Assembly: GCA_000310025.1 (NCBI GenBank)
Contig: FN649741.1
Location: 4,277,521 to 4,341,520, forward strand
DNA length: 64,000 nucleotides
Origin: Ectocarpus siliculosus
Lineage: Eukaryota; Sar; Phaeophyceae; Ectocarpales; Ectocarpaceae
Reading direction: 5' to 3'
Positions within the stretch are counted from its first letter, which is position 1. Each line of letters begins with the position of its first letter. The translations under genes and the position numbers were made by a program. The notes beneath the pieces were generated by a model. That model saw only the letters and a program-made list of their open reading frames with translations, had not been told where the DNA came from and ran no database searches. Positions 18,799 to 28,284 of this stretch are shown here, in pieces.

Positions 18799-20172
18799 CA
18801 CCATTGTCAACTTTAGGAAAACCAACTATAAAGTATTATCCGCAAGTGAAAATCCGGAAAAAATCCCTAAAACCACTCCTGACCGAGCAATTGGCCGAAA
18901 CCACGCATACCGATATTAGTCGACCCTACGTCGTCGCGATCCATTTCAAACTCTGGTGTCAGGCGGTGAAGTCTACAGGACTCTTCCGGTGATCCGATCT
19001 TAAAGTTTTTGCAACTCCGGATTCTCCGTTCTTTGTCCTCGACCGTGTCCTCTCCACACCCTGGGCATTTCTTGGAAGTGTTGTACTCCTTCACCATCAA
19101 CACCACGCCTCTACTGGCCATCTCTCTGATCAAAGCTTTCCTTGGTGCAGATGCCCTTCCTTTCTGCGCACGAAAAGACGCTTTTCCGAACAACATGACC
19201 CTGCAAGTGTCTTCGACGTGTCCCATGTACTTGTCCGCAATCTTGGCGAGTGTCTTCTGCGTAGCTCTGAAACGGTCAAACCTCATGAACTTCCTTCCTG
19301 TCTGCAAAGTCTCTAGGAATAACACCGGACCATTTGCACACCACCGTCTGCAGTACTTGATGAACGTTGCGAGGCATGAAGTTCTTTTCTTCTCGTTACC
19401 AAGACGATCGATGGCTACTCCGTACGGCTGGTCCTTGCGCCTGAACGTCTCGTACTCGTCTGAACGTGATGCAAGAGTGTCACGACGATAATCGTCCCCG
19501 AAAACACACGTCGAAGTTTTGAGGATGACGCCAGGGTCTTGCTTTGCCCAAGTGCTAGCCGTAGCCGAAGAAACGTTGATCACCTTGGCCTGGCCCGGGT
19601 CAGCGGACATGACGATGACGTCTTCCCTGATGCTTGTCGACTCCAAAAGGCTGGATATGTTGTACACCCCTCTTCCCTCTTTCAAAAGGCTTTCTAGCTG
19701 AGCGTCAGCCCGGGGCAGTTTGTTGTACCCCGCTTCGTTCAGCTCGCTGGAACCGGAAAAAGCTTTCCTTCCATGTTCAAGTGTCACAAGTAAAAGCTTG
19801 ATCTGTACACCGTCCGTCAAGAAACTCTCGCCAATCATCCAGGGGCACTTGTCCGGACCACTTCCCTGCAGACTCGAGAGGTAGCCATGCTCGCTTGACG
19901 CGTACCTGGCGTTCTCCTTATTCACGAGACACTTGATATTTGCCTCTTTTGAAAAAGGTCGGAGGACGTCCTTGTACCACCAAGCATCGTTGGAGTGCAG
20001 GAGCCCCCGTAGCGCCAGTTCGTGTGCACGCATGAAAGAGGGCCTAGCTCTCGTAGGCAAAAGTATCGTTAGGAGCTCTCTTGTGAGACCACGGGTTGGA
20101 GTAAAACCGGCAGGAATGGTGTGACCTCAGTGACGAGAAAAAACGCCCTTAAAATACTTCAAGTGTTACGCA
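18799..20172 (-). mobile_element. Fanzor-only element, non-autonomous
   Basis: The left end CACCATTGTCAACTTTAG, followed by GAAAACC and AACTATAAAG, resembles the miniature transposon end CACTAATATCAACTTAAG, GAAAACC, GGAACTATTAAG. A remnant at 37797-37938 ends at the same tip, supporting the boundary. The right end near 20150-20172 (CTTCAAGTGTTACGCAAT) is less certain. No target duplication is visible; it lies between two gene duplicates, so flanks are rearranged. It carries only a Fanzor gene, so movement would need a transposase supplied elsewhere. Confidence 0.65.
18867..20033 (-). CDS. Fanzor (eukaryotic TnpB-like RNA-guided nuclease), N-terminally truncated
   Basis: 388 aa from ATG 20033. 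The RuvC-like nuclease half is complete: first Asp in SADPGQAK (about D145), Glu in VKEYNTSKKC (about E316), and last Asp in DRDDVGSTNIG (about D368), with a zinc-binding CPGC ... C ... C insert between. Compared with the 893-aa Fanzor at 55787, the shared motif PWMIGESFLTDGVQ falls near residue 60 instead of near 530, so some 400 N-terminal residues (the guide- and target-recognition part) are missing. The frame continues upstream of the ATG to a TGA near 20125 with protein-like sequence, so the 5' loss is an old deletion. Probably inactive in guided cutting. Confidence 0.85.
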   Translation of the reverse strand: MRAHELALRGLLHSNDAWWYKDVLRPFSKEANIKCLVNKENARYASSEHGYLSSLQGSGPDKCPWMIGESFLTDGVQIKLLLVTLEHGRKAFSGSSELNEAGYNKLPRADAQLESLLKEGRGVYNISSLLESTSIREDVIVMSADPGQAKVINVSSATASTWAKQDPGVILKTSTCVFGDDYRRDTLASRSDEYETFRRKDQPYGVAIDRLGNEKKRTSCLATFIKYCRRWCANGPVLFLETLQTGRKFMRFDRFRATQKTLAKIADKYMGHVEDTCRVMLFGKASFRAQKGRASAPRKALIREMASRGVVLMVKEYNTSKKCPGCGEDTVEDKERRIRSCKNFKIGSPEESCRLHRLTPEFEMDRDDVGSTNIGMRGFGQLLGQEWF

Positions 20173-20342
20173 ATCAACTTCGGGTACGGCATGTCCTGCT
20201 TAAACACGGGGTGCCATGCCGCGCTCTCCACCACTGCATGTCTACGTGCGGGTTGGTCATCCCCCCCCCGTCTTTGGCGAAAAGCATGCACTCGCTACCC
20301 GACCACAATCAAGTGCATGGTGCCGAAAAAAAATCCTGGATA

Positions 20343-22221
20343 TCACATATCCTGCTTGTAAACAGGGTGCCAAGCCGAGCTCTCAACCAACCCTATCGTG
20401 ACAAACACGTGCGCACACCTCGCTGGAAGGGCGTACGAGCAGCGCGAAGGAAAGTTCATCACAACAAACCGAATTCCCTTGGATTTCAACACCCTCGCGA
20501 ACTCCGGAAGCGTTCGCGGCGGACCGCCGTACTGACTGGCGGACTCCTTCTTGGTATTGATTTTCAGAGTTTCAATCACCCTCGACATATCGTCCGCATG
20601 CACCACGATGGCCTGTTTTGCCGGCCTATTTTCTTCAACATAGTTGACTCTGCGAATGACTCCCGCTGCGGGCATGTGGATTATTCTCCCTGTTCCTCCC
20701 GGGACAGATTGCACGTCCACGTGTGGGTTTGTCATTCCGCCGTCTTTGGCAAATAGCATGCACTCGCTGCCCGACCACGCAACGCCGTCAGCTTCCTTTC
20801 CGGTCAATGTCCCATATTGGAGGTGGTTTCCCCTGCGTGGAAAACAAAGCTCTCCCATCCGAGTCCCTTCTCGAATCATCGCAGTCACGGTGTCGTTTTC
20901 CAGAGTGGCGTAGCACGTCTTGTCCGTGCGCTTATTTTCCTGTCGCACAACAGGAGACCACGGAAGGCGTCGGCGTCAGTATGACCAGTCCGGATATTGT
21001 GCAAGGATGTGAAGACGACAACATCTTCGCCAATACTAAATATAATAAATAAATAATATTATACCGCACCTCTGTATTGTCGATGGTGAACGTTCCTCCG
21101 TTGAGCGTGTCCCGCAGTTGCTTATCCGTCACAGCACCAGTGCGCCAGGCATCCGTCAAGCCCGGAGCCAGTTTGAGAGGCCCCCGTCCAGACGTTTTGC
21201 CTATGTAGCCAATGCGGGCCACGCCTTTACCAGCGGCGTACTGCATCATCTCACCCATTGGTGATTGTGCAGGTGCGTCGCCCTCCAGTACGAGGGGGAT
21301 CTGTGCTTTCGTGCATGCGATAGCGACATTCTCTGAGAGTTCTTTCCTGGAACCGTTGCTCCAGAAAGGACAGGGTCGTCTAGATGTATCCTCCTTGGGG
21401 GCAGTGTCTTTGCGAAGGAGACAGGAAAACAGTCCGTTACCCAAGCCCTCGTCCTTGCCGTCTTCTCCGAACGACTCAATGCCGTCCAAAACGCTGTTTG
21501 TCTCCAGTAAACACATCAGTACTCTGCGTGTCCCCTTGTCAAGATGGAATATGAACGACTCGAATCGAGCCGCCAAGTCCTTTCTCGTACCATGCGTCAC
21601 CGTCGTTGCAGCAGCAGTGGTAGTGGTAGTGGTAGCAGTAGAAGCAGGTGTAGCAGCAGCAGTAGTAGTAGCAGCGGTAGTAGCAGCGGTAGTAGCATCA
21701 ACATCCGTCCCCGCAACCAACATGGCACCCGATGTGCCATCGAACCCTCCCTTCGTTCCCGTCCCGACATCATCGACTATCCCTGTCCAGGCGTCGGTGT
21801 ACTCGTGTGCAGCAGCAGCAGCAGCAGCAGCAGGAGGAGCGGATGCAGCAGCAGCAGCAGCAGCAGCAGGAGCACCGGCAACACCAGCACCAGCAGGAGC
21901 AGTGGATGCAGCAGCAGCAGGAGCAGTGGATGCAGCACCAGCAGCAGATGCAGCACCAGCAGCAGAAGCGGCAGGAGCAGCAGAAGCAGCAGGAGCATCA
22001 GGAGCAGCAGCAGCAGCACCGGCACCAAAAGTACCGGCAACACCGGCAACAGAAGCACCAGTAGCATCAGCAGCACCAGCAGCACCAGCACCAGCAGCAC
22101 CGGCAGCACCAGCACCAGAAGTACCGGCAGCACCGGCACCAGCAGCACCGGCACCAGCAGCACCGGCAGCACCGGCAGCACCAGCACCAGCAGCACCGGC
22201 AACACCGGCACCAGAAGTACC

Positions 22222-22258
<37 letters not shown>

Positions 22259-23191
22259 GTGTCATCCGAAGGCGAAGTGGTTGCGGCGACGGGGGTGGAT
22301 GCAGCAGGAGCGGTAGCATCGGCCTCGGGCCCCTTGATGTTGGCTTCAATCTTTCCGAACGACGGCAACGTACAGCCCGCTACCGTGAGGTACATGTGCC
22401 CGCGGACGTTCTCGCTCGGGCAATCGCCGTCGGTACCCATTCCGCGGTGCACGAGAATGGAGTAAAACACCGCTGCATATCCGATGGTGATGTGGTGGGC
22501 GTGGGGTGCATCTTGGCTGAAGTCGTTTTCCTTCCCCCTGTTGTGCGAACCTCTGACCACGTGAAGCACGGTGTTCTCCTCGAAAGCAATCACGGCCGAG
22601 AAGGGGTGTGGTTCCGGCCTCTTCCTGTTGTCCTTGTGAGACGGGTTCGTCTTGGCCAAAACCTCCTTGGCTCGCCCGTCCCGGTGCCACATTTGCACCC
22701 CCGTCCCCATCGCGTTGGCCAGTGCCACGTGCTTGTGGGTTACCACCCCGCCGGACGCGCCGTCCACGACAGCACACAGGACCGCGGCCAGCAGAGAGGC
22801 GATCTCCTCGAACGCGGCAACTGCCCCACCCCCCATGTATATCGCCTCTAGCGCGTACCGCGTCTGTCCCTTGATCTTTACCCTCTCCCTATGGGGTTTC
22901 TCACCCAGCACCAAGTCTTGCGCCGCACCACGCACAACGCCCGCCATGCTGAGAGCGTCCGCTTCCGACGTCCCGTACGGGATGTTCACGATACCGTCGA
23001 CGTGGAGATCGTGCATGACCTCTTTGCCGAACGCCGTCTCCCGGAAATCTTGGCACGCAACCTCGATGGCGCCGCTTTGATTCTCTGCTGCTGCTGCATC
23101 GAGTGAAGCCATGAGATTCTGCACCGCATCCCTGGCGTCCTGCGCGGGGGTCGGCACAACTCCCGTGGATTTGCCGATCGGGCGGTCAGAT

Positions 23192-23236
<45 letters not shown>

Positions 23237-23770
23237 GCAGCGGTAGCGGTAGCGGCAGCGGTAGCGGTAGCAGCAGCGGCAGCTACGGGTGTAGGAGCAA
23301 CCGTTGTAGCAGCAGTAGAAGCTGTTGTAGCAGGGGTAGCGGCATGTGTAGCAGGAGAGGTAGCAGTAGTAGAAGCTGTTGTAGCAGCGGCAGCGGTGGT
23401 GGTAGCGGTGGCAGCAGCGGCAGCAGCAGTAGCAGTAGAAGCTGTGGTTGTGGTAGCAGGAGTAGTGGCAGGGTTAGTGGCCAAGATAGCAGCATCCGCG
23501 GTAGCAGCATCCGCGGTAGCAGCAGCAATGTAGCTGATATTAGTTTTGTTTGTGTTGTACAGAGTTTCGATTGAAAAGACTGCAACGGTGTATGTGTGCA
23601 CGTGGTCTATTTTGGCAATTCTCTGTGCGCAAAACTCACCGGCCTCGCCCGCTTCCTCTTGTAACCGTTTTTTCGCCTGTTTCGCCTGGCGCCTTTCCCA
23701 GGACCTTTTGGCGGATTTGTTCCGTTTCGCCTGTATACAAGGCACGACAGGGGGTGACGAGAGTGGTCAT
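20343..23770 (-). CDS. Spliced 2-oxoglutarate/Fe(II) dioxygenase-like protein with Ala/Gly-rich linkers
   Basis: Proposed exons: 23739-23770, 21070-23533 and 20343-20939, giving a 1030-aa frame. The first intron (GTATAC ... ATATCAG) joins an ATG exon to the long frame in phase; the second (GTGCGG ... GCGACAG) is supported by the paralogue. The folded part contains QMWHRDG (HxD near residue 293), ILVHRGMG with a distal His near 373 and an Arg soon after, fitting the double-stranded beta-helix oxygenases such as phytanoyl-CoA-dioxygenase-like or prolyl-hydroxylase-like proteins. Imperfect GCN-codon repeats at about 21600-22250 and 23195-23500 make long Ala/Gly/Thr linkers. A C-terminal module (FTIDNTE onward to SSAWHPVYKQDM) is conserved in the broken copy. 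The substrate is unknown. Confidence 0.65.
20940..21069 (-). other. Intron, 130 bp
   Basis: Begins GTGCGG and ends GCGACAG on the minus strand, phase 0. The paralogous intron at 17765-17877 has the same ends but different length and interior. Confidence 0.75.
23534..23738 (-). other. Probable first intron, 205 bp
   Basis: GTATAC at the donor, ACTAATATCAG at the acceptor with a branch-like ACTAAT. Splicing joins a 32-base exon from the ATG at 23770 in phase with the long frame; without it that frame has only a GTG start at 23745. Confidence 0.5.
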
Positions 23771-23799
23771 GGTTTACTGTTGTGCTGTGTGTTGGCCGT

Positions 23800-25110
23800 G
23801 ATTGATTGGTGAACAGAGCCTTCCTAAGTGATGCTGTCTCCTTGACCAGCCTTGGAACCGCTGCGTGCCCTGTAAACTATTGTGTAGTATCGACGTAGCC
23901 ACACCTCGGTGGGACGATGAGGATCGGTTTTCCACCGCTTTCGATCCATCTCGCAGAAACGCGGTCGTGGTAGTCGTGGTGGGTAAGTCTGCGGGAGCAC
24001 GGTGGCAGTAGCAGACAAGCAGGACAACACCCCAACACCCCTTGACGCAAAGGATGCTCCGCGGAATCTCGCATTTGGCATTGGAGCATGTATGTAATAA
24101 TATTCCATGCACGTAACCCCTCCCTGTCGTCACGCTTTTCCACAACACCGCATTCCGCTAGCACACGCTCGTCCTGCCTCACACGACAACAGGAGCGAGC
24201 GGTGGAGCACCGGGATCGGTTACCAGGGTGCTCGGGGGACTCTGTTCGAAAAGAAGGTGTTATTGCGGGCGTCTGTGTGTGAAAACGTGTGCACAGGTAG
24301 ACGTGTGCGCGCCTGATGTGTGTGCTGTCCACCAAGAACCTGTGGCGCGAATTCTAGACTTTTGGTCACGCTCGTATAGGTCACAAAACTCGCCCGCGCG
24401 CTGCGTGAACGCCGGCAAATCGTTCCTGTGTGTGTGCTGGTGCTTCCCTGTGCGAAAAGTTTTATTTTAGACGCGGCTATCGTGTGTGCCGTTTTCTCCC
24501 CCATGTGTGCGCACGTGGCGTATTGTACGTTAAATAACACGGGGTGTAAAACTACACCCCACACCCCTCCCTTGCCAAAAAAACAAATTATGTGAGTTTT
24601 GCACGTACCCACTGGTCAAATAAAACAAAATGGTGGGTACGGGGGTGGTCTCCCGGCCCGCCTGAAGTAAGTTACTTGAAATTAGAGACCCCCCTGCCGC
24701 GCGTTCCACGTCTAGGCCCGTATCTCAGCCCCAAAATATCCGTTGACCATGAAAAAATTATACAGCAGTGTGCCTGACCTAGCGGAACAACATACTCTAA
24801 TTTTACGTTGATCCGGCAGGATCCTGATTTTTAAAGCTCGAAGCAAGCTGCAGTGTTCGGCCTTGAAAATTTTCACAATTGTGCCCCTCACTCATGCGCA
24901 TGTGCACAAGAAATCAGAAATGAAATCGAATTATATGGCCCAACCTTTCCGCCCGCAAGGCGTGACTCAATCAAGAGCCACACAACGGAACGACGTGCGC
25001 AGGGCGTGTGTTGTGTGGAAGCGACATTGTGGGAAACGTGTTTAGTGTGTGTGCTAGGTGAGAGCGATGTGGCAGGTAGCGTGGATGAATTTCAAACGCG
25101 TGCCAGTATC
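23800..25110. other. Gene-poor stretch with a perfect hairpin
   Basis: I see no gene. A perfect stem-loop GGGGTGTA-AAAC-TACACCCC lies at 24541-24560. At 24829-24852, GATCCTGATTTTTAAAGC followed by CAAGCTG nearly repeats the 3' end of the transposase gene at 27491-27521, so an old transposon end may lie here. Confidence 0.6.
24541..24560. terminator. Perfect hairpin, possible RNA 3'-end signal
   Basis: Eight-base stem GGGGTGTA/TACACCCC with an AAAC loop. It lies in gene-poor sequence, so a role is not evident; a transcript-end or structured-RNA signal is one option. Confidence 0.3.
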
Positions 25111-25140
25111 AAAAGTATGTTGTTTGCTTCGCCTTTACGA

Positions 25141-26030
25141 GCTGAGCGAAATGCCGCCCTACGTTCGATTGCTGCTGCTGTAGCGTTCTGACCGAAGAGT
25201 GTTGTTTGGTTCGCTTTTCTGAGCTGAGCGAAATGCCGCCCTACGTTCGATTGCTGCTGCTGTAGAGTTCTGACCGAAGGGTGTTGTTTGGTTCGCTTTT
25301 CTGAGCTGAGCGAAATGCCGCCCTACGTTCGATTGCTGCTGCTGTAGCGTTCTGACCGAAGAGTGTTGTTTGGTTCGCTTTTCTGAGCTGAGCGAAATGC
25401 CGCCCTACGTTCGATTGCTGCTGCTGTAGCGTTCTGACCGGAGGGTGTTGTTTGGTTCGCTTTTCTGAGCTGAGCGAAATGCCGCCCTACGTTCGATTGC
25501 TGCTGCTGTAGAGTTCTGACCGAAGGGTGTTGTTTGATTCGCTTTTCTGAGCTGAGCGAAATGCCGCCCTACGTTCGATTGCTGCTGCTGTAGAGTTCTG
25601 ACCGAAGGGTGTTGTTTGATTCGCTTTTCTGAGCTGAGCGAAATGCCGCCCTACGTTCGATTGCTGCTGCTGTAGAGTTCTGACCGAAGGGTGTTGTTTG
25701 GTTCGCTTTTCTGAGCTGAGCGAAATGCCGCCCTACGTTCGATTGCTGCTGCTGTAGCGTTCTGACCGAAGGGTGTTGTTTGGTTTGCTTTTCTGAGCTG
25801 AGCGAAATGCAGCGAAATGCCGCCCTACGTTCGATTGCTGCTGCTGTAGAGTTCTGACCGAAGGGTGTTGTTTGGTTCGCTTTTCTGAGCTGAGCGAAAT
25901 GCCGCCCTACGTTCGATTGCTGCTGCTGTAGAGTTCTGACCGAAGGGTGTTGTTTGGTTCGCTTTTCTGAGCTGAGCGAAATGCCGCCCTACGTTCGATT
26001 GCTGCTGCTGTAGCGTTCTGACCGAAGGGT
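25141..26030. repeat. 82-bp tandem repeat, about 11 copies
   Basis: Unit includes GCTGAGCGAAATGCCGCCC, TACGTTCGATTGCTGCTGC and TCTGACCGAAG. Units start at 82-bp steps (for example 25201, 25283, 25365), nearly identical apart from a few sites; one unit near 25800 has a 10-base duplication. Each unit can form a hairpin TTCGCT ... AGCGAA. Open frames through the array are by-products. The array runs straight into a transposase fragment. Confidence 0.95.
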
Positions 26031-26046
26031 GTCGCGTGGTTGTGTG

Positions 26047-26245
26047 TGTAATACTCTGGTGTTTGACAGAGGCTACAACTCCAAGAACTTGCTGAGAAGC
26101 GTTCATGACTCGCATGCGTTCGGGGTTTGGCGACTCAAGATAAATGCGTTCAAAGGCACTAGGCCTTTCTTCAACTCGTGTCGCACGGAAGCAACATGCC
26201 TTATTCTTGGTGTCAGGGCGCGTGTCTTGAAGTATTTTGTGTCTG
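26047..26245 (+). pseudogene. Transposase fragment
   Basis: Encodes only the middle of the IS4-type transposase, from DTLVFDRGYNSKNLL to ARVLKYF, followed by a stop. It is closer to the copy at 58615 (KINAFKGTRPFF, RTEATCLILGVRAR) than to the neighbour at 26424. It keeps the second catalytic Asp but lacks the first Asp and the Glu. Confidence 0.9.
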
Positions 26246-26423
26246 TGTACAGCAGTATCTAAAAGCTTTGGGGGCCACGCCCTCGGCAGGCAATCTTCAT
26301 ATTCTTGACGAAATACAGCAGGCACAGCAGTGCCTATATACACAGAAGGCAACCCATCTGTTGCAGTGTCGTCAACTTAAGCATGTTGGAAACTTAAAAT
26401 GTTTTTCATTATAAACCAAAAAA

Positions 26424-27512
26424 ATGACTAAACCGATGTCTCCTGAAATATACGATGCTTTTAAAAAGTGCGACGGACAGTGGATGCAGAGACGACGAAA
26501 GCTAGATACATCTTCCCTTTTCTATACGCTCACTAAGTGTTGTATTCAAGAGAGAGGTGTCGCTCACATACTGAGGATGGAAAACGAACAGTACTCGTCT
26601 CAGGCGATACATTCGGCCAGAAAGAAGCTTCCACCAGGAGCTTTCAAGGAAGTAAACCGGTTCTTGCAACGAGGACCACACGAACCACGTGTATTCGCTG
26701 TAGATGGTTCGAAAGTGCACGTGCACCCTTCGTTCATCGGGGCTGGATATATGACCCGGACGAACAATAAACCGGTCCCGCGTCCCGCGAAAAGACCTCT
26801 TGTCATGCTTTCTTCGATGGTGGACGTAAAAACAAAAGCGTGTGTGGACTTTGAGCTCACGAAACACTTCAACGAAAGAAAGGCAGCCACTGAGATGCTC
26901 CGAGGTGTACGCAAAGGGGATACTCTGGTGTTTGACAGAGGCTACTACTCCAAGAACTTGCTGAGGAGCGTTCATGACTCTCATGCATTTGGCGTTTGGC
27001 GGCTCAAGATAGACGCTTTCAAAGGCACCAGGTCTTTCTTTAACTCGTGTCGCACGGAGGCCGCGTGCTTGATTCTCGGTATCGAGGCGCGTCTTTTGAA
27101 ATATTTTATCGACGGTAAAACGTACGTTTGCCTCACGAACGACCCGTCGCTATCTCGAAGGGATATCAAGACTATGTACGCTTCGAGGTGGCGGGTAGAA
27201 GAGTCGTTTAAACGATTGAAATCAAACCTCAGGCTCGAAAAAGCTCACGCAAGAACACCGGATCTTTACATCCAGGAGGTGGAGGCCAGGGTGTTGTTAG
27301 ACACGATCACTCTGAGAATGCAAGGCAGTACGAAAGAATCGTCATATCTCTATACCCTTGACACGCATGTCACATACATCCTCCGTAACGTGAAAAGAGT
27401 CTCCGGTCCCTCGAGATACAAATGTCCAGGCGTAGCAGATCTGAAGGCGAAAGTGCCGTTTGGTCGGATGCACTGCAGACCACCAGCGAAGATCCTGATT
27501 TTTAAAGCATGA
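26424..27512 (+). CDS. IS4-type DDE transposase
   Basis: 362 aa from ATG 26424. RNase-H-fold transposase: first Asp in FAVDGSKVHV (D94), second in LVFDRGYYSKNLL (D171), Glu in a YREK-like ASRWRVEESFKRLKSNLR (about E259), which fits the IS4 family. It cuts and joins transposon ends; the matching ends flank it. It is highly similar to the copy at 58615 over the first ~325 residues, after which the C-termini differ (here GVADLKAKVPFGRMHCRPP). That tail swap suggests recombination close to the 3' end. All catalytic residues are present, so it may be active. Confidence 0.9.
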   Translation: MTKPMSPEIYDAFKKCDGQWMQRRRKLDTSSLFYTLTKCCIQERGVAHILRMENEQYSSQAIHSARKKLPPGAFKEVNRFLQRGPHEPRVFAVDGSKVHVHPSFIGAGYMTRTNNKPVPRPAKRPLVMLSSMVDVKTKACVDFELTKHFNERKAATEMLRGVRKGDTLVFDRGYYSKNLLRSVHDSHAFGVWRLKIDAFKGTRSFFNSCRTEAACLILGIEARLLKYFIDGKTYVCLTNDPSLSRRDIKTMYASRWRVEESFKRLKSNLRLEKAHARTPDLYIQEVEARVLLDTITLRMQGSTKESSYLYTLDTHVTYILRNVKRVSGPSRYKCPGVADLKAKVPFGRMHCRPPAKILIFKA

Positions 27513-27536
27513 AACAAGCTGTACACACCTGGACTC

Positions 27537-27576
27537 TTGTGTCAAAGGTCACGGGTTCGAATCCCGGTATGTGTTT
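27537..27576 (+). pseudogene. tRNA-like 3' half
   Basis: Contains AGGTCACGGGTTCGAATCCC, a good T-arm and B-box, after a weak anticodon-like arm. No matching 5' half (D arm, acceptor strand) is visible, so it is a fragment or chance match, located inside the transposon behind the transposase stop. Confidence 0.4.
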
Positions 27577-27776
27577 ATCATTGTGAAAAAAAACCTGCTC
27601 TCTGAGCGTCACCTCAGTCAATGGCTTGAGACAAAAACACAGCCTTCTCGATGATAGTTGTGAATGTTCTCGTGTGTCTCGCTGAGAAAGTCAGACGGAC
27701 GAGAACGAAGCAAACTCCCTCGCGGAGAGTTACATGTGTTAAGACACAGTTAACGAATTTTCTACCTACCATTTTC

Positions 27777-28136
27777 TTAAGTTGACGGTAATGACTCCGT
27801 GTCTCCTCCAGACACATTGCGTGCGAGCTTCGCCGCCATCGTTTTGTCTCGGTTTGCTCGCGCGTCGATCGAGTCAAGGTTGTCCTCGTACATCTCCCGA
27901 AACTGCGGAGCACAGTCTCTTCCGGGCACGGCGGAGAAAGTCCTCTGGACCTCGCCCGCTCTTCCTCCGTACAAGCTGGCGATTGTTTCCTGAACTTTTG
28001 GTACACACTCGTCACCATAAAGTTGACATCCCGGCGTTTGGTCACAATCACTTTTCTGTTTTGTCTTGCAGTCCGGGACGTTCAGCGTGCTGTACGCAGG
28101 CGGGTCTGTGTTAAGGTTATTCAAATCGACACACAC
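27777..28136 (-). CDS. Unknown Cys-containing protein, 3' end replaced by transposon sequence
   Basis: 119 codons. The first 50 residues contain DCKTKQKSDCDQTPGC and DECVPK, a small Cys-rich patch. The frame has a GTG start after an in-frame stop, so the 5' end may be missing. The last codons (after GGDTE) are read from the transposon end: the terminal CATTACCGTCAACTTAA supplies Leu-Pro-Ser-Thr and the stop. The gene was therefore cut by the element at 26364-27793. No homologous remainder is apparent on the other side of the element. Function unknown. Confidence 0.45.
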   Translation of the reverse strand: MCVDLNNLNTDPPAYSTLNVPDCKTKQKSDCDQTPGCQLYGDECVPKVQETIASLYGGRAGEVQRTFSAVPGRDCAPQFREMYEDNLDSIDARANRDKTMAAKLARNVSGGDTESLPST

Positions 28137-28284
28137 GGGTCAACATAAAAAACGCAGATTACGGGGGAATCCATAACCGAGACAAGTAGCTCTCGTTTAT
28201 GCTGAACACGAATCTCTGTAATTCTTTCCGTCGCGCTTCCGTGTCACAATCATAAACTACAACAGCGTCCAGCACACCACCAAG

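Larger units (their letters stand above)
26364..27793 (+). mobile_element. IS4-type transposon without Fanzor
   Basis: 1430 bp. Ends CAGTGTCGTCAACTTAAG and (reverse complement) CATTACCGTCAACTTAAG are the same as in the 4-kb element at 55727-59778. The flanks (atctgttg, actccgtg) do not match, so one end may have been rearranged. It holds an intact transposase; the Fanzor position is occupied by about 250 bp of other sequence. Confidence 0.85.

Noticed and set aside
21544-22851. A 435-codon Ser/Gly-rich plus-strand frame and other long frames opposite the oxygenase-like gene
   Set aside because: They are the complement of GCN-codon repeats of the real gene, whose folded domain and splice sites lie on the minus strand.
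24790-24835. GATCCGGCAGGATCCTG as the start of an 18S rRNA gene
   Set aside because: It resembles the rRNA 5' end only over a few bases and the following sequence does not match rRNA.
25825-26352. 175-codon minus-strand frame
   Set aside because: It reads through the 82-bp repeat and antisense to the transposase fragment.
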